DNA of 64,000 bases from Balanoglossus misakiensis (taxonomy: Eukaryota; Hemichordata): positions 1,178,001-1,242,000 of the forward strand of contig CM082597.2 in the NCBI GenBank assembly GCA_040954595.2, in the 5' to 3' direction. Position 1 is the stretch's first letter. Every line of letters starts with the position of its first letter. The notes beneath the pieces were generated by a model, which was not told where the DNA came from, made no database searches, and worked only from the letters and a program-made list of their open reading frames with translations. Shown here piece after piece: positions 14,082-25,000 of the stretch. A program made the translations under genes and the position numbers.

Positions 14082-15735
14082 TTGTCGAAAAACCGCGAAT
14101 TTTCGAGTTGCCGAATTTCGAGATTTTCGGCCGATTTGAACATTTTTCATGGGTTAACCATCATGGTTTTTGTCGAAAAACCGCGAATTTTCGAGTTGCC
14201 GAATTTCGAGATTTTCGGCCGATTTGAACATTTTTCATGGGTTAACCATCATGGTTTTTGTCGAAAAACCGCGAATTTTCGAGTTGCCGAATTTCGAGAT
14301 TTTCGGCCGATTTGAACATTTTTCATGGGTTAACCATCATGGTTTTTGTCGAAAAACCGCGAATTTTCGAGTTGCCGAATTTCGAGATTTTCGGCCGATT
14401 TGAACATTTTTCATGGGTTAACCATCATGGTTTTTGTCGAAAAACCGCGAATTTTCGAGTTGCCGAATTTCGAGATTTTCGGCCGATTTGAACATTTTTC
14501 ATGGGTTAACCATCATGGTTTTTGTCGAAAAACCGCGAATTTTCGAGTTGCCGAATTTCGAGATTTTCGGCCGATTTGAACATTTTTCATGGGTTAACCA
14601 TCATGGTTTTTGTCGAAAAACCGCGAATTTTCGAGTTGCCGAATTTCGAGATTTCCGGCCGATTTGAACATTTTTCATGGGTTAACCATCATGGTTTTTG
14701 TCGAAAAACCGCGAATTTTCGAGTTGCCGAATTTCGAGATTTCCGGCCGATTTGAACATTTTTCATGGGTTAACCATCATGGTTTTTGTCGAAAAACCGC
14801 GAATTTTCGAGTTGCCGAATTTCGAGATTTCCGGCCGATTTGAACATTTTTCATGGGTTAACCATCATGGTTTTTGTCGAAAAACCGCGAATTTTCGAGT
14901 TGCCGAATTTCGAGATTTCCGGCCGATTTGAACATTTTTCATGGGTTAACCATCATGGTTTTTGTCGAAAAACCGCGAATTTTCGAGTTGCCGAATTTCG
15001 AGATTTCCGGCCGATTTGAACATTTTTCATGGGTTAACCATCATGGTTTTTGTCGAAAAACCGCGAATTTTCGAGTTGCCGAATTTCGAGATTTCCGGCC
15101 GATTTGAACATTTTTCATGGGTTAACCATCATGGTTTTTGTCGAAAAACCGCGAATTTTCGAGTTGCCGAATTTCGAGATTTCCGGCCGATTTGAACATT
15201 TTTCATGGGTTAACCATCATGGTTTTTGTCGAAAAACCGCGAATTTTCGAGTTGCCGAATTTCGAGATTTCCGGCCGATTTGAACATTTTTCATGGGTTA
15301 ACCATCATGGTTTTTGTCGAAAAACCGCGAATTTTCGAGTTGCCGAATTTCGAGATTTTCGGCCGATTTGAACATTTTTCATGGGTTAACCATCATGGTT
15401 TTTGTCGAAAAACCGCGAATTTTCGAGTTGCCGAATTTCGAGATTTTCGGCCGTTTTGAACATTTTTCATGGGTTAACCATCATGGTTTTTGTCGAAAAA
15501 CCGCGAATTTTCGAGTTGCCGAATTTCGAGATTTTCGGCCGATTTGAACATTTTTCATGGGTTAACCATCATGGTTTTTGTCGAAAAACCGCGAATTTTC
15601 GAGTTGCCGAATTTCGAGATTTTCGGCCGATTTGAACATTTTTCATGGGTTAACCATCATGGTTTTTGTCGAAAAACCGCGAATTTTCGAGTTGCCGAAT
15701 TTCGAGATTTTCGGCCGATTTGAACATTTTTCATG

Positions 15736-18700
15736 GTTATGCAATCATTCAAATACATGTACTGAATCAAAAAGACAACAGGCACCGATATCAGTAAGTA
15801 AAATGGTCTCATATTTTATTCTGAATTTCTCATATTTGCACAAAGGTTAAATTTCAAGTCTGAAGATTTTATACATGGTCATGAAGTCTTTCAACACAAA
15901 TCATTGCAACTATGGAAACATATGTTAGTTTATGACCCAAAGATATTTTTATATCTAGTTGACACCCTCCTTAAACAAAGTAACATATTACATATGAATG
16001 TTGCTTTAACAAGGCACTACACTGTTCCAGACATTGTTCATTTTGATTTACAGATTTCCTTGTCAGTGCTCCGATATTGTACTGAAGAAAATTCTTGTTT
16101 TGAATTTTTCTATCAAATAATGAAATCAGTGATTATCATGTGCCTCCTTAAAACACACAAATGTCAAGAGTTCAAAGGTTAAAGGCCATCATAACCAGTC
16201 AAGATGGCCGTCTGTTTATATATTTGTACATGGTGGGAAAAGTGACTATTTCAAACAGTGGTATATAAATAAATCTACAAACAGGTACATAACCATATCA
16301 ATATATACACAATGTAATAACTTACTTGCCTCAGTCATCCTTGTTTTGTGAAATAATACAAAAAGAAAAACACAACATAGCACATTTGAGAATAAACTAT
16401 TCCAAAAATTATTAATACGTAATTATTACAAGATGGTGGGTACAAAAACCACAGACGTGATGGTAGATGTTACACAAGTCATATACCAGATGAACAAATC
16501 CTACAGATGCTGCATAGCAACAGAATGTACTTCCTCTCAAATTTTGGAGAAAATCTAATTCAATTTTTACTCATAAATACAATATAAAGAATTTTTTGTT
16601 TTGAAAATGAAACATATTCATCAAACTTTTTCTCATCTTGCTCACATTGGTACAGTGAATGTTATTGGTTGTTGACGATTGATTCTCATCGAGCAGTTTT
16701 CTTCTAAATTCTCATTGGACAAATTACTCTCTGATGTGGCGGCCATATTGGCAACTAACCGTGGGGATTTTATCATTAGAAGGAGGGTGTAAATACTATC
16801 ATTTATGGTAATTCTCTGCAGTGATGTACTAGTGGTACAAAAGTACCAATTACATGTTTGTGGCAAGCATCCTCATCTAAAATTGACTCGAATTAAACTT
16901 TCAGATTTTGCCAAGACAGGAGTGTTGTTACGCAGGCTTACCAATTTATCTTCTAAGAATTGGAGCATGTATAAGCATAGAGAAAAAGAACAGCTTGCTC
17001 TCTCCATGAATTCCATTGAACGTCTGATGTTTGGAGAAAACTACATCAGTGTTATTGTCCATGTTCAACTTAAAGACAGTTAAGAACCATAGTTCAAAAA
17101 TGAGAAATACAAATATGACAAGAAAAAAACTCTAATTTCTTTTAAATCAAGGTTTCATCAAGCTTATCTGAAATCTTACAAAACTGACATATTTTAAAAT
17201 TTATCTCTCATTATTTACATATCTTCATATTTTCTGACACTGTATAACACATCAGTTATCTAACTAAGTTTTCTTAGACTAATAAAGGTACTATGTTGCA
17301 CTACTTTGTAAAACTGTCAAAAAATTGCAACACTTTTTGCCAAAATATGGTTACATTTTTTGTATATCCAGTCAACTATGCCTAAATATAGCTGGTAATT
17401 TGCATACTCATCTCACTGCCCAAATATGGCTCTGTAATTTGCATATTCCAAGCATTATTTGCATACCTCCCATTCACAAAAATACCCGTTTCTCAACTCT
17501 GAAAAATATTTCTTATTTTTAGCCTTGTTCATATGGATCCTACCCCTTCCCATCCCCGTGAAAAAAACAATTAGATACATGGCAAGATAAATTCTCTCCC
17601 CAATAAAATCTCGTGACACATTTTGTTGTCAGTCCCATGTATTTACTGCACCTGTTTTCTGGTTGGTCACTTCACAAAATCAGCTGACACAGAAAAGACT
17701 ACAAGACTATTTTTCTTTCTTTTTTTACAATCTTTTTATATATACTAATGTTGGGATTTCTCTTTTACAGTAAAGTGACCAACTCTTACTTGAAAAATTG
17801 AGCTTCTACGACCAAGAACAACCCACTCCTACAGTCTCAGTAAATAATCCATAACATGGAACAAATCTAGAGACGTAAAAGTGGTAGTAATATGCAATAA
17901 ACCAATCAAACTGTCTAAAATATATTGCACTTACTACAAACCAAAATCATCTGTCTCATAAAATATCTATTTCTTTTTAACGTTCATTTTTGAAAATAAA
18001 GTCATATCCTTTTTCCTGGAATATCTTTTATCTGTCTTGCATCGCTATCAGCAAACATAACATGGTGTTCAGAATATAATTCAGTTTGACATGAATTAAT
18101 GACAAAAAGAAGTACATTTGGATAAAATAATTTCGAGCTGACATCATATCACAGGAGCCCAATGCCCCTCCCCTTATACCGGTAGTTGTGGAAAATTTTG
18201 AAACATAGAAACCATATCTCTCTTTTCTGGCAGTGGAGTGATGGTTATTATAATGCTAGGTAATTTAGTAGGCTTGGTAAATTCAACAGAGCAAACTTTT
18301 ATTCAAGGAGCTAGGGGAACATAATTTCAACATATTGGTGAGAAACTAAATAACATTAGACCCCTATGTTACTGCAAATTTACCTCAAGCCAAAGTCTGA
18401 TATTATTAATAAATAATTCCCACATACACAGTATTTACATTAAATAATGCACTCTTATCTAGAGGATCGTCACTGAACTTTCATCTACGCCCATTTTCGA
18501 CTAAATTTATGGAAGTAACTGTCTCAATTGTTATCGGAAAAACCAGAGAAGGAATGACTCTGATTAAATAATTTAATAACATCTCAAATAATGAACTATT
18601 ATCAGACAAACTTAGGGTCGATCTAGTCAAAACACTACATGATGTTGGAATCTCACAATGCCTGGTCAGTCAAGGAACTTCAACAATTTGCAAAGAGCAT

Positions 18701-18852
18701 CAGTTTCCTCATTCTTGTAACTCAAATTTGAATCAAACACAGAAATGCTAAAACTAAACCTACACTGCTATCAAAACTGTAGAATGTTGTCATTCCAAGA
18801 TAGACCAGGATTTGTGATACTTCAGCTCACTGCTTTAAAACAAAGACAATCC
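15736..18852. other. Non-coding gap between satellite and gene; presumed 3' UTR side
   Basis: No reading frame here has recognisable similarity. The satellite stops abruptly after catgg at 15,735; the next bases (ttatgcaatcatt) may be a decayed start of one more unit. The right part lies directly downstream of the stop codon of the minus-strand receptor gene and should contain its 3' UTR. The sequence is AT-rich with several T- and A-runs. I see no structured RNA gene or transposon in it. Confidence 0.6.
18298..18303 (-). terminator. Candidate polyadenylation signal AATAAA
   Basis: The plus strand reads tttatt, so the minus strand carries AATAAA. It lies about 550 nt beyond the stop codon at 18,853 and is the first exact match downstream. 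No transcript evidence is available; other matches occur nearer the satellite, for example around 15,814. Confidence 0.35.
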
Positions 18853-19073
18853 CTACAAATCTGAATGCTTGGGTTTACTGATGGGCTTGATGTCTGTGAA
18901 ATGCAGTGCAGGTGGGGGAGGGGGAGGGGGGTCTGACAGACAGTCATCTGTGTATCTGATGGGAGGGGGGTCTGAAAGATAGAGTTCGCTGTGTGTCATC
19001 ATGGGAGGTGGCAGAGGGTCTGATAAACAATGCTCGGATTCTGTTCCTGAGTAGTTGCTGCTGCAGCTGCAAT
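18853..19073 (-). CDS. cdon: Exon 16: C-terminus with three LSDP-proline repeats
   Basis: Codes for residues 1018-1090 and the TAG stop at 18,853-18,855. It begins with a Cys-Ser string, then the motif Leu-Ser-Asp-Pro followed by prolines occurs three times (1034, 1050, 1063), the last with seven consecutive prolines. Such runs can bind SH3, WW or profilin-type partners. The final residues are KPISKPKHSDL. The acceptor is ctttccag. Confidence 0.87.
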
Positions 19074-22000
19074 CTGGAAAGAAGAGAAAACAAGTGGCTA
19101 TAAATTATAGTGATCATACCCATCCATATTATAAAGTTCATAGATAAAATATACCGTGTTTAGTGGCCAGTTGCAAAGACAAACAGTCACAAAGCGACAC
19201 AGTACAGAAAATTAACAAAACACAGTTCTCCCTCTGCATTTCAAACACTGTAATGTTAAGAGCAAGGCAAACCATAGCATCCATTGGCTACGAACAGACA
19301 AGATGTAACAACATTTGCATAAACACGAATTCTCACCTGGTCTCCTGATGTAGTGATGTTCTTTGTGGTGTTTTCTGTGTTTGTTACTTCTGCTGTTGCT
19401 ATGGGTTCTGTTGCGGTCGCAAGAGCACAGCTGGTCCATACTGTTGCCACAGCAACGGTGGTGACCTCTACTGGTGTTGTTTTGCCTGTTGTGGTGGTAA
19501 CCATCCAAGTTTTTCTTGTTTCTTTCAGTGACAGTACTGTAGCTGTGATCACTTCGATTAGTATTGCTACTAAATGACATGTCCTGTGGAAACAAAATGC
19601 AAGTGAAATTCATGTAAGATTTACGCTGCTGTGATCATCTTAGAATTACTCTGGTAATCTTTTTTGATGTGCAGTCCATGCAGCATATATAGTACATGTG
19701 AAATGTCAACTGGTTTACCAAAATGTCCGTCAGATACAGCAAAGCACGGTGTATATTAGTACACAGAAACAAGCAAACAAATCCACATACATAAGCATAT
19801 AAACATTCTATACTAGCTGTTGGCACTACAGACTACATCATCATCATCATGAGACAGGCAGTTTCAGTGCTTATTATCATGTTCTCATCTTTTCTGATGG
19901 TTTTAGCCTTTGACCCAAAGAGGAGGAAAATTCCAATTGGAAGCGGAACTTACATGTGGAAGTGGTGAAGTAATAATGGCTGGCTCCACTTCTTTGTATT
20001 CATGCGGATTATTAAAATTGACAGCGTTAATATCGTGGCAGTAAACATGGCCGTTAGTTTGCGGTGTTGGTGGCAGCGGCAGTGTTGGATAGGGTAATGT
20101 CTCGGCTGCATTGATTGCGTTTCCGTTACAGGGAATGTTCTGGCTACCCCCACTTACACTGCCATTGTCCATGTATGATTGACAGTTGGGATCGTAATAC
20201 TGACGTTTGTTCCAGTCTGCAGAGTCTGCATCTGAAAGAGAGATAATTGATAGAACATAGAAGATATACCAGACTGTTCAGTGACAGGTCTCTTCTTAAC
20301 AGAAAAGAACAGCACATGCAATAATCCATACTCACTTATTCTGACAGCCTCATTCATTCATTCCTTCATCATTCACTTTATTCATTTATTCCTTCCTTCC
20401 TTCATTCCAGTAGCCAACCACTCCTCAGATAGAACAATGTGGTAGACACACAGAGACATATGCATTCATTCATCACTCTGTCCATCCGCCCATCCATCTA
20501 TTCTGGCCATTCGCACACCATCCATCACCCACGATTATGTCACACATGCGCATGCAGGCACTAGAATCATCCATACTTACTATTGACTGGATTGCCTATA
20601 TACTGTTTCGATCTCCACATACACATCGCAATGAAGACCACTATCATCAGTATCATAATTCCAACTACAATTCCGATAATCAAATACAACATGTCACTGT
20701 CAGATCGGCTGCTTTTAAATGCTATTGGAGCGCTGGTGGTGGTTGTTGTCATCGGCTGAGTGGTTGAGTGACGGGTGGTTGATATCCGGGCAGTGGAGGT
20801 CAGGTCAGCAGCTGTAGAAGAAAGTAAACTAAATGTAATTACAGTCAAACATGTGTTAGTGGTCACTTCTATATAGTGGACACTTTGTTCAAGCACGGTC
20901 CACCTGTCAATGAACGCAAGTTTATACCGAACAATTTCCCTGTCCCTTCGACATAGAACCACATATTAAAAGAACCTCTATAAACCAGACACCTCTGCAA
21001 ATCTAACAATTTCTTCAGTCCCTTTGTTGTTCGGTTTACACAGGTTTCACTGTACATGTTGTATAAAATTCCCCAGTTGTCAAAACCCACCTTTAGTTTC
21101 TCTGATAATGACATTACTGAAATCGCCAGCACCACCCTGGTTGAAACTCTGCATTTTGATATCGTAGGATGTCTCCTTCTCTAAATTACAGATAATGTGT
21201 TGCCGGGTGTTCACTCCACCCACTGTCTCCCTCACATAATCCTTATCTTCATCTCTGTCTGTCAGACGATGGTAGATGTAGAATCCATCGATGGGAACGC
21301 CATCTCGACTTGCTGTGTACTAGTATATCAGAAATAAATCTCTTTTAGTTATGTGCAGATTGCATAAAAAATGAAATGATACATTTTCAGTGAAGTGTGA
21401 ATTGGTGACTTGATGTACCATCAACCGAGCTGCAGAATACAGAACTTTTGGATGACTTGCTCAACTCCTAGAATGTCACAAACGGACATCACCATTTTCA
21501 CTAGCAAGATGTAAATATAAATATATAATTTGCATATCATTTGAATATATTTGCATACTTACTTCCCATACAATCTTTATTGAAAATATTTGCATACTTA
21601 CTTCCCATACAATCTTTATGGCAGTCGTATTTACAGCCTCGCTCTGTTCAATGCGTGGAGCTACTACAGGCGGTCTGACGTATCTCTCTGTTGTCTGTCG
21701 ATCAGCTTTCAGAAGAAATCGATGTGACAATTCACTGGAACGACTTTCACCATGGATATTTATCGCGATTATTCGGAATCTATACATGCTGTCTGTAAAT
21801 CCAATGAAAAATCATACTTTATTATATATTACTTTCCCGGCAAAGAAATCTCGTCTTCTTCAAGTTAGGACAATTCAGAGTAGCATGAGAAATCTTTTTT
21901 CTCACATGACCTGACAATCAGACAATATAATACTTCTACACAAAGCTTTCCATTAGTTATTGCTTGGATGAATCCTGCAGTTGTGCTAATTTCAAAATCA

Positions 22001-25000
22001 GTTTCTAAAATAAAGAACTCGTTTAAAGGGAAATGTATTTAAAGCAGCTTTACTGTTGAGACATTCTCTCCAATTTTCAGTGCCTAGACCTGTATGTTAA
22101 CTAGACAAGTTCAAAGTCCACATACCTGGCTGCAAATTGGTAACTTCATACATTCTCCTCTTTGGTGAAATATTACTATTGGCTGTGATGTACCCATCCA
22201 AACTGTGCAACTCGCGGAATTGAAGTCTGAATGCTGTGACCGGCGAACCACCATTATTAGCTTCCTCAAATGTCCACCTGACCATCACAGAACTATCGGA
22301 AGTCTTAGTGATCCGTGGTTTGCCCGGAGGATCCGGAACTGTGAAGATAAAAGCAGGAAAATATGAGATGTGGGAATATGGATTATGTTATGACAGCTGT
22401 CTGGTAGCATGAGCCAAATCTACAAATAAACTGATTAGAAATAAATTTTGCTCTAGATGCTTTAATGTAAAAACTGATAGTTTTCCCGTAACCTCACCTG
22501 AGCCAAATCCAAAATCGTAGGAATCCATGATGTCTTCTTCCGGGAAGAATGGAAGTCCAGTGGGAAAGCGATGCACGGACGATGGCGATGGTGCAGTGGT
22601 TGACTTTGTAGTAATATGAGGTGGTTCTGTCACTTCAAATGCTGTGATGAAGTTACAAACAGGAATGAAGTTGAAAACTTTGAATTAAAATTTGATGAGT
22701 GCAAAGAATATAATGTAGAGGTCACATGTTTGTCACATGATGTGCTGAGCTTAGGACTGGACATTTACTCTGGCATGCATTATACTGGAATGAATTCTCA
22801 GCAAGCTAACAATACATGTATTTATGGTAACAGTGGAGAGAACAGGAATGTTGAACAACAAGATGGTTGTCAGCGTTGTGGTATATGACAGATAATGCTT
22901 GCTTTAAGGGACAGCTTACTATGGGACAGGTACAAAACCCAATATGGTGACTGTATATGACTGTGGTGGACTGAATAAAGCTAGGATTTTACAGTGCAAA
23001 CTACAATTTGCAACAACCTAAACTTTTAGACACTGAGTGAGCTGTATGCGGTGCTTAGTAACATGCAATTTGCTTGCTAACACAAAAATAGCGCCAGTGA
23101 CACTGTAGCTACCGTCACAAAAAAGGGATAGGGTGTTATAGTGTTAGTGGTCAGTGGTTTAATGAAGGGAATTACACAATGCATGCATTGCAACAACTAA
23201 AAGCTGGTGACTGCTCAATTCAACAACCTAGACTAACCTTCCACTTTCAGATAGGCAGCCGAACTAACTTGGCCGTGTTCATTCTCCGCGATACACTGGT
23301 ATTCGCCCTCATCATTTCGCATAATATTAAAAATGTTGAGACCCCCTGTGCGTCCCTCGGATATAAACACCCTGTCTGAGTTCAAGATGGGTGTGTCAAA
23401 GTCTTTGTTCCAGGCCACCAATGGCATGGGATCTCCCTCCACGCCACACGACATGAACACAGTATCGCCTTCGAATACAGTCATATCCACGGGAGGGCGT
23501 AATATCTCTGGATAACCCACTGTGAACAACACAAGAAACCAACAATTCTTTTTGGTGCTACAGCTTGCATTGCAAAAATTCTCATCCATAGTCTTCTCTT
23601 TTCTGAACTTGTAACAATACAATTTTTTCTATTGAGTGTTAATGTTGTTAGTGGTTGATTTTGTTGATGGAACATGGTTTTGTTGAGGGTACTGTTCACA
23701 ACATACCTTTCAGTTTGAGCCTGGCTGTTGCCTGGGTAACCCCTTGTCTGTTTTCCACCAGACATTGATACATTCCAAGCTGAGCTTCTGTTATGGAATG
23801 TACTACCAACTGATTTCCTGTACATGGGATGGGAAGGGAAGGAAAAGGAAATGGAAATTGATCATAAAATTTATGTTTTCTTTCGTTATTCTTTTATAAA
23901 ATGAAACTGTAACATCATCATGTCACTGTAGTTTAAAACAAACATTTTCTACTTTATGTTTGAGGTTTTGACAGACTTACCAAGCAGCGAGTGTTTGAGA
24001 CTCATATCAGAGATCTGTTCTGCGTTGAACAACCACGTAATATCAGTGACAGGATTTCCACCAGTGATGTCACAACTGAATTCTACTCTGTCACCAAACG
24101 TGGCTGCCACGTCTTCTGGTGGTTGCACAATCACAGGCGGGACTGCGTAAGGAAGGGGAAAAAAACAATATCTTTAGCAAGATAGAAAGTATGACTTTGA
24201 CTGAAACTGAGCAGACTTGAACCCAATACTTGCGATGATGTAGTCTATCCATAATGAGAGTATTGGGACATTATGAATGTTTTTTGTAGGCTTACCTATA
24301 ACACTAAGTGACACTTGTTGCCTATGTGGAAAGCCTACATCATTCTCTGCTACACAAACATAAGGACCCTCGTCAGATTCATTCACATTCTCGATCACCA
24401 AGTTTCCCAAAACCTGGTGGACCCTCTCTGTCGGCATCTCTCCGTTCTGCCGTATCCAACTTATCCGTGGAAACGGTTTTCCCTTCGCTGTGCATTCCAG
24501 GGTTGCATTTTCTCCGACTCGCACTGTGGCTCTGGATGTGTACTCAATATGGGCTGGCATATCAATATCCAATGTGTCTTCTGTGGATAAAAACAAGAGC
24601 ATAAATACTTGGTCGCTAGAGGGAGGTAAAAACAAAAGTATAAACACTGGGGTGCTAGAGGGCGCTATAACACAAAATTTTGGAGAGACAACTTTCATCT
24701 TACTTACCCCCAATGATGACAAGTTTAGTACTGTTTGTTGGGGTTTGCCTTTTCTCAGATACTGGATTTACTGCAGAACATTTGTAATTGCCTTTGTCTT
24801 CTGAGGTGACATTTGCAATCTGTAAATTTCCTGATGGCAAGATCATCATTCTCTCTGTTCAGAAAAAGAAACAGCAACTTGAAATGACACGTCCACAACT
24901 GGCTTTGATTTCCAGCCTGTAAACTATCAACACACTGGTCTTGTACAAGTGATCAAAAAACAAAAGTCCTCATTTTTCACCAACTCTAGAGAGCGCTCAA

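Larger units (their letters stand above)
1..15735. repeat. 88-bp tandem satellite array, about 179 copies
   Basis: A head-to-tail array with an 88-bp period fills this stretch and runs off the left edge, so its true length is unknown. Each unit starts with a T-run followed by gtcgaaaaaccgcg and ends in ttaaccatcatgg. A unit holds eight CpG sites (nine in the left-hand variant), far denser than flanking DNA. Two short sub-repeats, cgaattttcgag and cgaatttcgag, lie within each unit, as does an inverted repeat aaccat-c-atggtt. Divergence is mostly single bases: aacg/aaca, ccgattt/ccgtttt, attttcgg/atttccgg, aaaacc/aaagcc. A few units are 87 or 89 bp through one-base indels. The many 77-codon frames here arise because 88 is not a multiple of three; they are not genes. 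Whether the array is centromeric, subtelomeric or interstitial cannot be seen. Confidence 0.98.

Noticed and set aside
4-15723. Long ladder of 77- to 194-codon plus-strand frames starting MSKNREFSS
   Set aside because: They follow the 88-bp satellite period; three units restore the frame, so the same peptide repeats in all frames. Indels merely lengthen some. There is no independent coding signal.
1-15735. CRISPR array
   Set aside because: There are no unique spacers; the entire unit is repeated, and the rest of the window is animal DNA.
19256-19552. Thr-rich 98-codon frame on the minus strand over exon 15
   Set aside because: It is offset from the frame required by the neighbouring splice phases. 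Entering exon 15 directly from exon 13 gives a stop within a few codons. The AC-rich composition opens several frames by chance.
19353-19577. Hydrophobic 74-codon plus-strand frame antisense to exon 15
   Set aside because: It is a compositional shadow: the complement of Thr- and Asn-rich codons reads as Val and Ala. There is no independent support.
24308-24804. Plus-strand frames of 91 to 104 codons across exons 4-5
   Set aside because: They are antisense to well-supported Ig exons and have no recognisable features.
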